64,000 bases of DNA from Wenzhouxiangellaceae bacterium (GCA_028289455.1 JANQPN010000031.1:1-64000); one strand, 5' to 3'. Shown: positions 27,365 to 37,582, counted from the first letter of the stretch. Notes: generated from the letters alone by a model not told the origin. Program-made: numbers and translations.

Positions 27365-27397
27365 AGTCAGTTCTTGACTTAGCTAATCAGGCTCGGG

Positions 27398-27712
27398 TTA
27401 TACAGCACCGCCGCAAGAACCTTCACCGCAAGAGCCTTCGCCGCAAGAGCCTTCTTCATCGCCTTCACCGCAAGAGCCTTCGCCACAAGAACCTTCTTCG
27501 TCGCCTTCGCCACAAGAGCCTTCGCCGCAAGAGCCTTCACCACAAGAGCCTTCTTCGCCTTTGTCTTTGTCGCCGCCGGCAACCATGTAGCCCTGATCCA
27601 AATCAATAGCACCGAACAGTTCTTCCTGGTCAGCAGCAATTGCAGTAGAGCCGATAAAAGCAGTGCCGATAGCAGCAGCGATAGGGGCAACAATCAACTT
27701 ACGAGTATTCAT
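27398..27712 (-). CDS. hvfA: HvfA-like Cys-rich RiPP precursor
   Basis: Protein of 104 residues. ATG 27712 has GGAGG about eight bases upstream; the longer frame to 27778 is rejected. Residues 1-26 are a Sec signal peptide (KLIVAPIAAAIGTAFIGSTA, cleavage near AIA-AD). Residues 28-52 form a short linker (ELFGAIDLDQGYMVAGG). The core (53-102) holds eight EGSCG pentads with cysteines at 57, 62, 67, 76, 81, 90, 95 and 100, grouped 3-2-3 by two EGDE spacers. HvfA/bufferin-type precursors carry EGKCG-like repeats whose cysteines are modified by MNIO enzymes to bind copper. Here Ser replaces Lys. Export after modification is inferred from the signal peptide. Confidence 0.9.
   Translation of the reverse strand: MNTRKLIVAPIAAAIGTAFIGSTAIAADQEELFGAIDLDQGYMVAGGDKDKGEEGSCGEGSCGEGSCGEGDEEGSCGEGSCGEGDEEGSCGEGSCGEGSCGGAV
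27407..27556 (-). repeat. Tandem 15-bp coding repeats (EGSCG units)
   Basis: Eight copies of a 15-base unit encoding EGSCG, interrupted by two 12-base EGDE-coding spacers, in the 3' half of the precursor gene. Copies differ mainly at third positions (TGC GG versus TGT GG types). The repeats are in frame and coding, not a CRISPR. They are prone to copy-number slippage. Confidence 0.9.
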
Positions 27713-27895
27713 GAATAATATCCTCCAGTTATAAATAAAGTTCTCGGTTATATTCCTCGAACCTATATTTTCCGACAACTATAATGCCGAAAAGCCTATT
27801 ATGGTCAGCGTTTCAACAATAGCAGATTAATGCTACCGGATGTTGAGCGCTAATCAAAATATTCGGTGCAGAAGACCTCCCGCACGATGAATATA

Positions 27896-27933
27896 TTGCA
27901 ACCATTCGCTGAATATGAGGTGAATGGTTGCAA
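27896..27933. terminator. 12-bp inverted repeat downstream of nth
   Basis: TTGCAACCATTC and GAATGGTTGCAA form a perfect 12-bp inverted repeat around a 14-base loop, 17 bases beyond the nth stop. On the minus strand it is followed by AT-rich but not T-run sequence. It probably ends the rsx-nth transcript or separates it from hvf. The rest of the 238-base gap up to hvfA must contain the hvf promoter, but no confident -35/-10 pair is visible. Confidence 0.5.
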
Positions 27934-27950
27934 GAATGCGGCAGGTAAAA

Positions 27951-28592
27951 CTATTTTGCAGCTTCCGTTTTTGGCTTGTACTCGCATAGGTCACTGATAA
28001 TGCATTGATAGCACAGGGGTTTTCTAGCCTTGCAGCAATACCGTCCGTGCAGGATTAACCAATGGTGCGCGTGTAATCTGTAACGTTCTGAAACATTCTT
28101 GAGCAGGCCTCGTTCAACCGCCAGTGGGGTTTTGCCGGGTGCCAGACCTGTTCGGTTGGAGACCCGGAAGATATGAGTATCCACGGCAATGGTGGGTTCG
28201 CCGAAGGCACAGTTCATGACTACATTGGCTGTTTTTCGTCCAACGCCGGGCAAAGTCTCCAAAGTTTTACGGTCCGCCGGTACTTCGCCATCATATTGCT
28301 CTAACAGGATTCGGCAGGTTTCCAGCAGATGTTTGGTTTTGCTGTTAAACAGCCCGAGTGTGCGCAAATACGATTTCAGCCCAGATTCGCCCAGCGCCAG
28401 AATGCTTTCCGGAGTCCGTGCTTTGGCGAACAGGCGTTTGGTTACCTTGTTGACTTGTACATCGGTAGCCTGGGCTGAGAGCAGCACTGCCGTGAGCAGT
28501 TCAAACGGTGTTTGATAGTTTAATTCCGTTTCCGGATTGGGGTCCTGTTCTTGCCAACGGGCAAACATGGCATCGCGTTGCTGTTGATTCAT
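27951..28592 (-). CDS. nth: Endonuclease III
   Basis: Protein of 213 residues; a bifunctional DNA glycosylase/AP lyase for oxidised pyrimidines. The helix-hairpin-helix LETLPGVGRKTANVV contains the catalytic Lys (GRKTA), and the later catalytic Asp is in VDTHIFRVSNR. The C-terminal 4Fe-4S cluster cysteines are in CCKARKPLCYQCIISDLC. It overlaps rsxE by four bases (ATGA) as the last gene of rsxABCDGE-nth, the E. coli order. Confidence 0.96.
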   Translation of the reverse strand: MNQQQRDAMFARWQEQDPNPETELNYQTPFELLTAVLLSAQATDVQVNKVTKRLFAKARTPESILALGESGLKSYLRTLGLFNSKTKHLLETCRILLEQYDGEVPADRKTLETLPGVGRKTANVVMNCAFGEPTIAVDTHIFRVSNRTGLAPGKTPLAVERGLLKNVSERYRLHAHHWLILHGRYCCKARKPLCYQCIISDLCEYKPKTEAAK

Positions 28593-29293
28593 CCAGTGTT
28601 CTCAGCAGGTGAAGATTGAAGGATTTCAGGTTTTGATATGGAATTGTTATCCGTCTGCAGCCGCCAGCGCAGGCCGGCAACCAGCAGACCCAGCAGTATA
28701 AATGCACCAGGCGGCAGGCTGAACAGCAGGAACTGATAATGCTCGGGCGTCAGCTGAAGCATAAAATCCGGTGATGTCGTTCCAAACAACAATTGACTGT
28801 CACGCAACAGGCTGCCGTACCCCAGCAGTTCCCTTGTGCCACCCAGCAGCACCAGAGCCAACAGGAAGCCACATCCCATAGCCAGTCCGTCCAGTGCTGC
28901 AGCGACCGGCCGTTGACGGGATGCAAATGCTTCCGCCCGTGCCAGAATGAGGCAGTTGGTGACAATAAGCGGGACAAAAATGCCCAGCGTTTGATATAGA
29001 TCAAACAACCATGCTTCCATCAACCGCTCAATGATAGTGACCAGCCCGGCAATAATAATTACAAACACCGGTATCCGGATGGCGTTATACAGGACCGGGC
29101 GCAACAGTGATACTGAGATATTGGTAAGCAGTACGGTCAGCAACGTAGCCACTCCCAGTCCGATGGCGTTAACCAGGGTATTGCTGATCGCCAGTAATGG
29201 GCACAAGCCCAGCAACTGAATCAATCCCGGGTTATCAGTTAACAGTCCGCGCCGCCAAATGTTTTGCCGTGCAGGTGCGTGATGGTCTGTCAT
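28589..29293 (-). CDS. rsxE: Rsx/Rnf complex membrane subunit E
   Basis: Protein of 234 residues with six transmembrane helices. Family motifs are LIQLLGLCPLLAISNTLVNAIGLG near residue 20 and PLIVTNCLILARAEAFASRQ near 105; the paired Cys in the helices correspond to the intramembrane 2Fe-2S site shared with RsxA. The complex couples NADH:ferredoxin electron flow to ion transport, or reduces SoxR in E. coli. It overlaps rsxG and nth by four bases at each end. The C-terminal tail is longer and polar. Confidence 0.95.
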   Translation of the reverse strand: MTDHHAPARQNIWRRGLLTDNPGLIQLLGLCPLLAISNTLVNAIGLGVATLLTVLLTNISVSLLRPVLYNAIRIPVFVIIIAGLVTIIERLMEAWLFDLYQTLGIFVPLIVTNCLILARAEAFASRQRPVAAALDGLAMGCGFLLALVLLGGTRELLGYGSLLRDSQLLFGTTSPDFMLQLTPEHYQFLLFSLPPGAFILLGLLVAGLRWRLQTDNNSISKPEILQSSPAENTG

Positions 29294-29940
29294 GGTGTTT
29301 GCAGATTGTCAGATGGTGCTTCCAGTAGCCATTGCCGGCGACTGTGAAAAAATCCGGTGGTGCGTTCGACAGCCCCCAGTACCGCGGTTGCTGTGATGGT
29401 TGCGCCGGTCAGCTGATCAAACTGCCCGCCATGCTTGCGCAGTTGCCAGTCCTTATGCGTGAAGACACTGGTTGCCAGTCCGGAGAACTGCTGGACCCAG
29501 TCAGATTTTTCCAGTTCGACGCGGTCACCCAGTCCGGGAGTTTCCTGGTGCCGGGTAACTCTGACTGCCTGTAAATGGCCATCAGCATGAATCGCGATCA
29601 ACAGGTCGATATTACCGTTATAGCCGTCAGGGGTAGTCAGTGAAAAAATAATGCTGACCACCTCGCCATTCAGGCGTGCGCGATAGGCGGTTACCGGTAA
29701 ATCATTCTGAAATTGACCGGGCGCGCGAATAGCCAGCCGGTCCTGATGCAGGCTGTTGTCATAACTGTCTGATGGCAACAGCCGGGTCAGCTGTGCCATA
29801 CGTGCCGCCAGCCGTTGATCGGTTATTCGCAATTCGGTACTGCTGACGGTGATGGCTATCAGCAGGCCCATGCCGGCAGCAACTAATCCCAATGCCGCAA
29901 TCGGTTGCCAGCGGGTTGTTAAACTTCTGCTGTCAGCCAT
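29290..29940 (-). CDS. rsxG: Rsx/Rnf complex FMN-binding subunit G
   Basis: Protein of 216 residues with one N-terminal membrane helix (about 15-33) and a periplasmic FMN-binding domain. The covalent flavin attachment site is LTGATITATAV (Thr near residue 178), and RHQETPGLGDRVE is the conserved preceding block. The product carries electrons on the periplasmic face of the Rnf complex. It is translationally coupled to rsxE and three bases from rsxD. Confidence 0.95.
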   Translation of the reverse strand: MADSRSLTTRWQPIAALGLVAAGMGLLIAITVSSTELRITDQRLAARMAQLTRLLPSDSYDNSLHQDRLAIRAPGQFQNDLPVTAYRARLNGEVVSIIFSLTTPDGYNGNIDLLIAIHADGHLQAVRVTRHQETPGLGDRVELEKSDWVQQFSGLATSVFTHKDWQLRKHGGQFDQLTGATITATAVLGAVERTTGFFHSRRQWLLEAPSDNLQTP

Positions 29941-29943
29941 GAT

Positions 29944-30972
29944 TCAGCCTGGATGCCCAAACACCCGCGGACGGGTATAGCGGTCAATTAATGGAGCAAA
30001 CATATTCATCACCAGAATGGCAAAAGCCACGCCGTCGGGATAAGCGCCCCAGCGTCTGATTGTCAGCAGCAAAATGGCTACTCCACACCCAAACAGCAAC
30101 TGTCCCTTGGGCGTGGAGCATCCTGAAACCGGGTCTGTAGCAATAAAAAATGCTGCCAGCACGGTCGCACCACTGAAAATATGCTGCAACGGCAGTGGGT
30201 TCGCGTCCGGGTCGAACAGGTACAATGGCGTAGTCAGGATAAACACAGTTGTCAGCATGGCAACAGGCACCCGCCAGTGAATTACCCGGCGATATAGCAA
30301 CCAGAGTCCGCCCAGAAAATACCAGTTGGCAACCCACTCCCAGCCCAATCCGCCAAAATCGCCGAACACCGGCGCAGCGCGAACTTCTGTAACCAGCAGG
30401 CCGCGTGCAGATCCGGTTCGCAATGTATCCAGGGGGGTTGCCATGGTGATCGCATCCCAGCTGCCGTTGAATGGATTGCCGGTAAATATCACTGCCAGTA
30501 TCTGAGCAAGGCTCAGTTCAATTTCAGCTAAAGAACGTGGTGGTGACCAGTGAGTAAAAATCAGTGGAAAACTGATCAGCAATACTGCCAGACCAACCAT
30601 CGCCGGATTGAAACGATTCTGTCCCAACCCGCCGAACAGATGTTTGGCAATGACTATGGCAAACAGCATACCGACCAGGCTGGCCCACCAGGGTGCCAGT
30701 GGCGGTATGCAAAGCGCAAACAGCACGGCTGTCACAGCCGCTGAATAATCCCTCATGAATTTTGCCAGTGGCTGCTTGCGCCAGATGAGCATCAGGTATT
30801 CAAACAGGTAGGCGAAAAACAGTGCCAGTAATATCTGTATCAGAACGCCGATACCAAAAAACCAGGTCAGTGCCATAACTCCCGGTACCAGTGCCAGCAA
30901 TACCTGCTGCATTACCCCCGCTACACTGGTTTGTGCGGGAACATGGGGAGCACCTGACCAGCTGAATTTCAT
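29944..30972 (-). CDS. rsxD: Rsx/Rnf complex membrane subunit D
   Basis: Protein of 342 residues with about ten membrane helices. The covalent FMN site is FSGATVLAAFF (Thr near 268), followed by the family block ATDPVSGCSTPKG. HLFGGLGQNRFNPAMVG near 110-126 is also characteristic. It is the membrane flavoprotein partner of RsxG. It overlaps rsxC by four bases. Apply the usual caution that rnfD and nqrB are homologous; the six-gene order here is Rnf. Confidence 0.95.
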   Translation of the reverse strand: MKFSWSGAPHVPAQTSVAGVMQQVLLALVPGVMALTWFFGIGVLIQILLALFFAYLFEYLMLIWRKQPLAKFMRDYSAAVTAVLFALCIPPLAPWWASLVGMLFAIVIAKHLFGGLGQNRFNPAMVGLAVLLISFPLIFTHWSPPRSLAEIELSLAQILAVIFTGNPFNGSWDAITMATPLDTLRTGSARGLLVTEVRAAPVFGDFGGLGWEWVANWYFLGGLWLLYRRVIHWRVPVAMLTTVFILTTPLYLFDPDANPLPLQHIFSGATVLAAFFIATDPVSGCSTPKGQLLFGCGVAILLLTIRRWGAYPDGVAFAILVMNMFAPLIDRYTRPRVFGHPG

Positions 30973-32537
30973 TTTTCGTTGTCCTGGTTTTTTTGTTTAC
31001 TGCGCACACGGGCGAGTGCTGCCGCAATATTCTGCTGTGCCTGCTGGCGGTCGTCAGCGGCCTGCTGGCGCGATAAACGGCGTTGCTGCTGCCGGGCCTG
31101 TTCAGTTTTCAGCCGGGCCTCCCGAGCCTGGTGGCGTTGTTCGGATTTTAGTGCGCGTTGCTGTTGATGCAGGCTGCTGCGCAACTGTGACTTGCCCAGG
31201 CGGAAATACTCTGTCAGTGGGATATGGCTGGGACAGACCAGATCGCAGCAGCCGCATTCGATGCAGTCAGAGAGTGACAGATCAGAACTGCGGGCCACAT
31301 TGCCGTTGCGGATACTGTGGTACAGCATCTGCGGCATTAACCGGGCAGGGCAAACCCGCACGCATTCCATGCAGTTGATGCAGGGCATACTTTGTTCCGG
31401 GTTGCGCAATTGCCGGCTCTGCAATGCCAGCAGGCAGTTAAAACCTTTAGTGATACTGATGGCATCGTCACGGATCGCCATACCCATTACCGGACCACCC
31501 ATCACCAGCCGGGTAACGTTGGGTTTCAGACCGCCGCTGATGTTCAGTAAATGACTGACCGGAGTGCCCAGCAGGGTCAGCCAGTTGCGTGGATCGTTCA
31601 CCGCACCGGTGACTGTAACTACACGCTCAATCAGTGGAACCCGGTCGACCAGCGCACGCTTTACCGACCAGGCGGTACCGATGTTGACACAGACAATGCC
31701 CAATTGTTGTGGATAACCACCGGTAGGCACCTCCAGCCCGGTCAGTACCTTGATCAGCTGGCGCTCACCACCTTCGGGGTAAATGGTGCGGACCCGGCAG
31801 ATGCGTATGCGCGGGTCATCAATTAACCGCCGTGCGCGTTGAAAATCATCCTCTACCTCTCCCATCTGATCTTCCAGAGCGATGATGATATGTTCAACAG
31901 TGCCGATGGCGTGAGCCAGAATCTGCCCACCCAGTAAAACCTGTTCAGGATGCTGCCGCATCAGCATTTCATCACAGCTGATATAAGGCTCACATTCAGC
32001 CCCGTTAAGGATCAGCGTGGTAATGGGCCGGGCAAAATTGCTGGTCAGTTTTCGATGGGTGGGGAAAACCGCTCCACCCAAACCGACGATACCCGCATCG
32101 GCAATGCGTCTGATCAATTCTTCCGGGCCCATATGCCGCCAGTCTGGAATCATCCGTTGGCAGTCCGGGTGCCAGCTGTCTTCGTTGTCCGGTACCAGAG
32201 TGATGCAGTCGCCGGTATGGTGGTCACGGCTGATTACCGGTTGGGGGCCAATGGCAGTGATACGGCCGGAGGTGGGTGCATGCAGCAGTGCACCGAAGTC
32301 GCTGCCGGGCCTGGCCAGTGGTTCACCTTTTAAAACGGCTTGGCCGACTTCGACAACCGGCACCGCACTATCACCTACATGTTGCTTTAGCGGTAGCGAT
32401 AGATACTCCGGCATTGGTGGCCGGGCAATTGGATGATGACAGGAAATCCGTTTGAAATGACGCAGCTTCACGCCACCCGGGAAGTTATGCAAATACTCGC
32501 CCGGCGGGTGTGATTGGGTGTTGATGCCGGCTGTCAT
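30969..32537 (-). CDS. rsxC: Rsx/Rnf complex NADH/FMN subunit C
   Basis: Protein of 522 residues. The NADH/FMN-binding core includes [13 protein letters not shown] and [13 protein letters not shown]. Two 4Fe-4S clusters are bound by [12 protein letters not shown] and [12 protein letters not shown] near residues 375-430. The last ~85 residues form a charged Gln/Arg/Ala helical tail (a moderate length; E. coli RsxC has a much longer Ala/Lys/Gln-repeat tail). It is the cytoplasmic electron entry or exit point of the complex. It overlaps both neighbours by four bases. Confidence 0.95.
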   Translation of the reverse strand: MTAGINTQSHPPGEYLHNFPGGVKLRHFKRISCHHPIARPPMPEYLSLPLKQHVGDSAVPVVEVGQAVLKGEPLARPGSDFGALLHAPTSGRITAIGPQPVISRDHHTGDCITLVPDNEDSWHPDCQRMIPDWRHMGPEELIRRIADAGIVGLGGAVFPTHRKLTSNFARPITTLILNGAECEPYISCDEMLMRQHPEQVLLGGQILAHAIGTVEHIIIALEDQMGEVEDDFQRARRLIDDPRIRICRVRTIYPEGGERQLIKVLTGLEVPTGGYPQQLGIVCVNIGTAWSVKRALVDRVPLIERVVTVTGAVNDPRNWLTLLGTPVSHLLNISGGLKPNVTRLVMGGPVMGMAIRDDAISITKGFNCLLALQSRQLRNPEQSMPCINCMECVRVCPARLMPQMLYHSIRNGNVARSSDLSLSDCIECGCCDLVCPSHIPLTEYFRLGKSQLRSSLHQQQRALKSEQRHQAREARLKTEQARQQQRRLSRQQAADDRQQAQQNIAAALARVRSKQKNQDNEK

Positions 32538-33115
32538 GCTGCCCGGCCTTCCAGTTGCCGTACAGCAGCATTGGAGAGCTTCAGATAATCTGCTGTTATG
32601 GCTGGTTGAGCATTGTCTGCCGGAACCAGGTCAATACAATCAACCGGGCAGGGCGGCAGGCACAATTCACAGCCGGTGCATTCGGCGGCAATGATGGTGT
32701 GCATCCGTTTGGGAGCGCCAACAATGGCATCTACCGGGCAGGCCTGGATGCACAATTTACAGCCGATACATTGTGCCTCGTTAATGACCGCCAGCAATGG
32801 TGGTTTATGCTCGCCGTGCGCAGTGTCCAGGGGTTTGGGCTGAACGTCGAGCAGCATGGCCAGCTGCCTGATACCGTCTTCTCCGCCTGGCGGGCATTGA
32901 TTGATATCTGCCTCGCCATTGGCAATGGCCTGTGCATAGGGTCTGCAGCCCGGGTAATCGCATTGGGCACACTGGGTTTGCGGCAGAATCGAATTGATCT
33001 GGTCAACCAGTTGGGCGTCGCGTGCCTGCCAACGGCTGTCGGCATAGGCCAGGGCGATGCCGGCAAAGCAGGCAATCAGCAATAGATACAGGCTGACCGT
33101 TAACACCTCAAGCAT
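32534..33115 (-). CDS. rsxB: Rsx/Rnf complex ferredoxin subunit B
   Basis: Protein of 193 residues. An N-terminal membrane anchor (1-22) is followed by a 4Fe-4S domain ([15 protein letters not shown]) and two ferredoxin clusters ([16 protein letters not shown] and [16 protein letters not shown]). It passes electrons between RsxC and the membrane subunits. It overlaps rsxC by four bases and follows rsxA by 22. Confidence 0.95.
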   Translation of the reverse strand: MLEVLTVSLYLLLIACFAGIALAYADSRWQARDAQLVDQINSILPQTQCAQCDYPGCRPYAQAIANGEADINQCPPGGEDGIRQLAMLLDVQPKPLDTAHGEHKPPLLAVINEAQCIGCKLCIQACPVDAIVGAPKRMHTIIAAECTGCELCLPPCPVDCIDLVPADNAQPAITADYLKLSNAAVRQLEGRAA

Positions 33116-33137
33116 CCTGTTGCTGGACTGAAGATGC

Positions 33138-33719
33138 TCATAAATTGGCCAGCCCGGAAAAACCCATAAAGCCCATAGCCATGAGCCCGGCTGTGATCAG
33201 TGCAATGGGTGCCCCCTGAAAGGCAACTGGTACATCAGCGTTATCCAGTTGTTCGCGGATTGCTGCAAATGCCAGCAATACCAGGCCGAACCCAACTGCA
33301 GCCCCGAACCCGAACAATGCCGATTCGAACAGGTTGTGCTGTTCGCGAACATTCAGCAGGGCCACGCCCAGAACGGCGCAGTTGCTGGTGATCAGGGGCA
33401 AAAAAAGTCCCAGGGTGCGGTGCAGTAACGGATTAAAATGACGCAGCGCCAGTTCGGTAAGCTGAACGAACACTGCGATAACCAAAATAAAACTCAGTGT
33501 AGCCAGGTAGGCTATGTCCAGAGGTAACAGCACATACCGGTAAATGAGGTAACTGCATACCGAGGAAAACGTCAGCACAAAAGTGGTGGCCAGTGACATT
33601 CCCAGTGCACTTTCGAACTTGGTGGAAACTCCCAGAAAAGGACACAATCCCAGAAACCTGGCCAGTACAAAATTGTTGGCCAGTACAGTCCCGATCAATA
33701 TCAGCAGGGCTTCTTGCAT
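33138..33719 (-). CDS. rsxA: Rsx/Rnf complex membrane subunit A
   Basis: Protein of 193 residues with six membrane helices. It starts [27 protein letters not shown] and contains [19 protein letters not shown]; these two Cys regions form the intramembrane cluster with RsxE. It is the first gene of the rsx operon, only 21 bases downstream of metG on the same strand, so read-through from metG is likely. Confidence 0.95.
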   Translation of the reverse strand: MQEALLILIGTVLANNFVLARFLGLCPFLGVSTKFESALGMSLATTFVLTFSSVCSYLIYRYVLLPLDIAYLATLSFILVIAVFVQLTELALRHFNPLLHRTLGLFLPLITSNCAVLGVALLNVREQHNLFESALFGFGAAVGFGLVLLAFAAIREQLDNADVPVAFQGAPIALITAGLMAMGFMGFSGLANL

Positions 33720-33740
33720 CCGGTCTTAAACCATCTGTTC

Positions 33741-35765
33741 TCAGGTCACCCGGTCACCGGGTTGAGCACCGCTGTCTGGGCACAGGAGATAAGGGCCGCC
33801 CTGGTCTCCACCGGCTGCCAGAACCATGCCTTCGGATAAACCGAAGCGCATTTTGCGCGGCTGAAGATTGGCGACCATTACCGTCAGCCGGCCGATCAGC
33901 TGCTGCGGTTCATAGTGGCTCTTAATACCGGCAAATACATTGCGCTGCTGATTGCCGATATCCAACGTCAGTTGAAGCAGTTTGTCGGCACCGTCAACGT
34001 GACTGGCATCAACGATTCGTGCAACCCGGAGCTCAACCTTTTTGAAATCATCAATAGTGATAGTAGGCTCGCCAACCTGATCAGGTGATTCTTCATTACT
34101 TTGCTGGTCGCTGTTCAAAGACTCTGCCGAGGCATTGATGACTGCTTCTACCTGGCTGGGCTCAATGCGTTTCAATAGCGGCCGGAAGGGCTCCAGAGCA
34201 TGGGCAAGCAATGGCTGTTCCAGCGCCTGCCAGTTATCCAATGAGCAGTTGAGAAACCTGCCTGCCTGGGCAGCTGTCAGTGGAATGACCGGTGCCAGCC
34301 AGGTTATCAAAATACGAAACAGGTTGATTCCCTGCGTGCAGATTGCAACGGCAGCGGCCTGCTGATTTTCCTGCTTGGCCAGTTTCCATGGCTGGTGTTC
34401 GGCCAGATACTGATTAGCCTGGTCGGCCAAGGCCATAATCTGACGCATGGCGGACTGGAAGTTACGCTGTTCGAATGCTGCAGCAATGGCCGGTTGTTGT
34501 CGCAGGTAAGCCTGATACATTTCCATCTCCGGCAGCTCGTCAGCCAGCCTGCCGTCGTTTAATTTGTGGATAAAGCCGGAACAGCGGCTGGCAATGTTAA
34601 CCAGTTTCCCGACCAGATCGGAATTTACCCGCTGCTGGAAGTCATCCAGGCTTAAATCAATATCGCCCATGCCGGGACCAAGCCGGGCAGCGAAGTAATA
34701 GCGCAGGTAGTCTGGGTGCAGATGTTCCAGGTAAGTTCGCGCCATGATAAAAGTGCCGCGCGATTTGGACATTTTTGCGCCGTTGACTGTTAAAAAACCA
34801 TGCGCAAAAACCGCTGTGGGTGTGCGGAAGTTCGCCCCCTGCAAAATGGCCGGCCAGAATAATGCATGGAAATAAACAATGTCTTTGCCGATGAAATGGT
34901 ATAGCTCTGCATCGCTGCCGGGTTCCCACCAATTGGCAAAATCCAGTTCGGGCTGCCGTTCGCAAAAGTCGGCAAAACTCGCCATATAGCCGACGGGAGC
35001 GTCCAACCATACGTAAAAGTATTTATCTGTAGAGCCGGGAATAACAAAACCGAAATAGGGCTCGTCCCGTGAGATATCCCAGCTTTGCAGACCGTCGGCG
35101 AACCATTCCTGAAGCTTATTGCGTACTTCATCCTGCAAAGGCGCATTGCTTATCCAGCTTTGCAGCATGTCGGTGAAATCAGCCAGCTTAAAGAAATAAT
35201 GCTCGGAATCTTTCATCACCGGGGTAGTGCCGCTGACGGCAGAATGCGGGTCAATCAGCTCGGTGGGGCTATAGGTAGCGCCGCAGTTTTCACAACTATC
35301 ACCATACTGGTCGGGTGTTTTGCATTTTGGGCAGGTGCCTTTGATAAAGCGGTCCGGCAGAAACATGCCGCGGTCGGTATCAAAAAACTGCTTGATGGTA
35401 CGCTTTTCAATATGATTGGCGGCTTCCAGGCGTGTCCAGATCAGTTCAACCAGACGCTGATTGCTGGCGGAATGGGTTGAACCGAAGTTATCGTAGGACA
35501 GGCCAAAATCCTGAAAATCGCGCTGGTGCTCGGCATCCATTTCAGCAATCAACTGTTCAGGACTGATACCGCGCTTCTGCGCGTGCAGCATGATCGGCGT
35601 TCCATGCGTATCATCTGCCCAGATAAAATAAGCCTGATGCCCCTGAGCACGCTGGAAGCGTACCCAGATGTCAGTCTGGATATATTCCAGCATATGTCCG
35701 AGGTGAATCGGGCCATTAGCGTATGGCAGCGCTGAGGTGACCAGAATTTTACGTGATGAAGTCAT
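33741..35765 (-). CDS. metG: Methionine--tRNA ligase
   Basis: Protein of 674 residues. Class I signatures are the HIGH-type HLGH at 21-24 and KMSKS in [12 protein letters not shown] near 335. The zinc knuckle is [17 protein letters not shown] near 145-161. An anticodon-binding helical domain follows, then a linker and a C-terminal EMAP/Trbp111 tRNA-binding dimerisation domain (about 570-674). It is divergent from apbC, as in Pseudomonas. Confidence 0.96.
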   Translation of the reverse strand: MTSSRKILVTSALPYANGPIHLGHMLEYIQTDIWVRFQRAQGHQAYFIWADDTHGTPIMLHAQKRGISPEQLIAEMDAEHQRDFQDFGLSYDNFGSTHSASNQRLVELIWTRLEAANHIEKRTIKQFFDTDRGMFLPDRFIKGTCPKCKTPDQYGDSCENCGATYSPTELIDPHSAVSGTTPVMKDSEHYFFKLADFTDMLQSWISNAPLQDEVRNKLQEWFADGLQSWDISRDEPYFGFVIPGSTDKYFYVWLDAPVGYMASFADFCERQPELDFANWWEPGSDAELYHFIGKDIVYFHALFWPAILQGANFRTPTAVFAHGFLTVNGAKMSKSRGTFIMARTYLEHLHPDYLRYYFAARLGPGMGDIDLSLDDFQQRVNSDLVGKLVNIASRCSGFIHKLNDGRLADELPEMEMYQAYLRQQPAIAAAFEQRNFQSAMRQIMALADQANQYLAEHQPWKLAKQENQQAAAVAICTQGINLFRILITWLAPVIPLTAAQAGRFLNCSLDNWQALEQPLLAHALEPFRPLLKRIEPSQVEAVINASAESLNSDQQSNEESPDQVGEPTITIDDFKKVELRVARIVDASHVDGADKLLQLTLDIGNQQRNVFAGIKSHYEPQQLIGRLTVMVANLQPRKMRFGLSEGMVLAAGGDQGGPYLLCPDSGAQPGDRVT

Positions 35766-35882
35766 CGATGCATTATCTCATGTATTACGGTTTTGCCGGC
35801 TAATGTCATAGGCATTGATGTAGGTTAGCATTACCCCAAGTTTATGCACACAGTTACGGCAAATAATTCCTAGAGGATGATC

Positions 35883-36950
35883 TTGGAAACCAACCTGAAA
35901 CCCTATCAACAACAATTGGACAGCACTACCAATCCATTGACCGGTGAACCTCTGGGAAAGCTGGTCAGCGGAGCGGCCATTGAGCAGGACCGTCTGGCAC
36001 TGGCATTTAACCAGGGCTATCCGGGGCTTGATCACACTAAAAGGCAATTATCCGATGCGCTGTCCGGTTTGATCGGCAGCGACAGAATAAGCATGACCGG
36101 CCGTCAGCGAATTCGCAGCCATCAGGTACAGGATAAGTTGCAGCCGATGAGTGGCATTAAGAACATTATCGCAGTGGGTTCAGGTAAAGGCGGTGTGGGT
36201 AAATCAACCGTCAGCGTGAATCTGGCGCTGGCGCTGCAACAGACCGGTGCTCAGGTGGGTATTTTGGATGCGGATATCTACGGGCCGAGCCAGCCTACCA
36301 TGCTGGGTGTGCACGGGAGACCTCAGGTCACACCGGAAAAACAGATGCTGCCGCATCTTGCACATGGTCTGCAGGTGATGTCGATAGGCTTTCTGGTCGA
36401 TGACGACAGCGCGATGATCTGGCGTGGCCCGATGGTCAGCCAGGCGCTGCAGCAGTTACTGTCAGAGACCAGCTGGTCACCACTGGATTATCTGATTATC
36501 GATCTGCCTCCTGGTACCGGTGATATCCAACTGACACTGATGCAGAAAATCCCTCTGGCAGCAGCAGTAGTGGTAACCACCCCGCAAAATGTAGCCATCA
36601 TGGATGCCGGCAAGGCTATCCAGATGTTTGACAAACTGAGCATACCTGTTCTGGGAGTGGTGGAAAATATGAGCACACACATCTGCAGTGCCTGCGGCCA
36701 TCAGGATTCGCTGTTCGGTGAAGGTGGTGGAGCCAGTCTGGCATCACAAAGCAAGGTGCCGCTGCTGGGGCAGGTGCCGTTGGAGTCAGCGATCCGGGAA
36801 GCCTGCGATGAAGGTTTTCCGACGGTAGTGGCTGCGCCGGAATCTGTAACAGCAAGCAGTTATACGGAAATTGCCCTGCGCATGGCCGGTCGCCTGTCTG
36901 TGCGGCCGATTGCAAAAAATGTGGCAGGATTATCCGTCAATCTGCAATAA
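35883..36950 (+). CDS. apbC: Mrp/ApbC-type iron-sulfur carrier ATPase
   Basis: Protein of about 355 residues. ATG 35877 touches its only ribosome-binding site (TAGAGG), so I prefer TTG 35883, six bases further on. After a short, atypical N-terminal domain, the P-loop NTPase has a deviant Walker A ([11 protein letters not shown]) near residue 105, [23 protein letters not shown], and the cluster-binding CSACGH near 270. The product transfers Fe-S clusters to apo-proteins. It is divergent from metG and 52 bases before dcd, the arrangement of Pseudomonas. Confidence 0.93.
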   Translation: METNLKPYQQQLDSTTNPLTGEPLGKLVSGAAIEQDRLALAFNQGYPGLDHTKRQLSDALSGLIGSDRISMTGRQRIRSHQVQDKLQPMSGIKNIIAVGSGKGGVGKSTVSVNLALALQQTGAQVGILDADIYGPSQPTMLGVHGRPQVTPEKQMLPHLAHGLQVMSIGFLVDDDSAMIWRGPMVSQALQQLLSETSWSPLDYLIIDLPPGTGDIQLTLMQKIPLAAAVVVTTPQNVAIMDAGKAIQMFDKLSIPVLGVVENMSTHICSACGHQDSLFGEGGGASLASQSKVPLLGQVPLESAIREACDEGFPTVVAAPESVTASSYTEIALRMAGRLSVRPIAKNVAGLSVNLQ

Positions 36951-37002
36951 TCCGCAGCCGAATACATTATCAATTTCACCACTAACCAGGAAAACACTGA
37001 GC

Positions 37003-37572
37003 ATGAGTATCAAATCCGATCGCTGGATCAGAGAAATGGCGACAACTCAGGGCATGATAGACCCTTTCGAGCCGGATCAGATAAGGCAGGCCAGTGATGG
37101 CCGCCGGGTGATTTCATGGGGAACATCGAGTTACGGATACGATGTACGTTGCGCTGACGAATTCAAGATTTTCACCAATATCAGCTCTGCAGTGGTCGAT
37201 CCAAAGGAATTTGATCAAAACAGTTTTGTCGACCGCCAATCGGATGTTTGCATCATTCCACCCAACTCATTCTGCCTGGCACGCACAGTGGAGTATTTTC
37301 GTATTCCCAGGAATGTTCTGACTATCTGCCTTGGTAAATCGACTTATGCACGCTGCGGCATCATCGTCAATGTCACTCCGCTGGAGCCTGAATGGGAAGG
37401 TCATGTAACACTTGAGTTTTCCAACACTACACCGTTACCGGCGAAAATTTACGCCAATGAAGGTGTTGCACAGTTTGTGTTTTTGGAATCCGATGAAGGC
37501 TGTGAGGTGTCCTATAAAGATCGCGCGGGCAAATATATGCGTCAGCGCGGCGTAACATTGCCAACCACCTGA
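37003..37572 (+). CDS. dcd: dCTP deaminase
   Basis: Protein of 189 residues from ATG 37003 (the open frame reaches into apbC and is rejected). It deaminates dCTP to dUTP for dTTP synthesis. Motifs are [16 protein letters not shown] near 34-49, [24 protein letters not shown] with the catalytic Glu, and [10 protein letters not shown]. Length and motifs fit the monofunctional homotrimeric enzyme. It is convergent with the degS-like gene, ten bases between stops. Confidence 0.96.
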   Translation: MSIKSDRWIREMATTQGMIDPFEPDQIRQASDGRRVISWGTSSYGYDVRCADEFKIFTNISSAVVDPKEFDQNSFVDRQSDVCIIPPNSFCLARTVEYFRIPRNVLTICLGKSTYARCGIIVNVTPLEPEWEGHVTLEFSNTTPLPAKIYANEGVAQFVFLESDEGCEVSYKDRAGKYMRQRGVTLPTT

Positions 37573-37582
37573 GCCGGTGAAA

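Noticed and set aside
27407..27556. Repeat block considered as a CRISPR array
   Set aside because: Units are 15 bases, contiguous, in frame and coding; there are no unique spacers or cas genes.
27379..27693. Ala/Lys/Val-rich alternative minus-strand frame over the hvfA repeats
   Set aside because: It is the +1 reading of the same 15-bp repeats; the hvfA frame has the signal peptide, the ribosome-binding site and the MNIO context.
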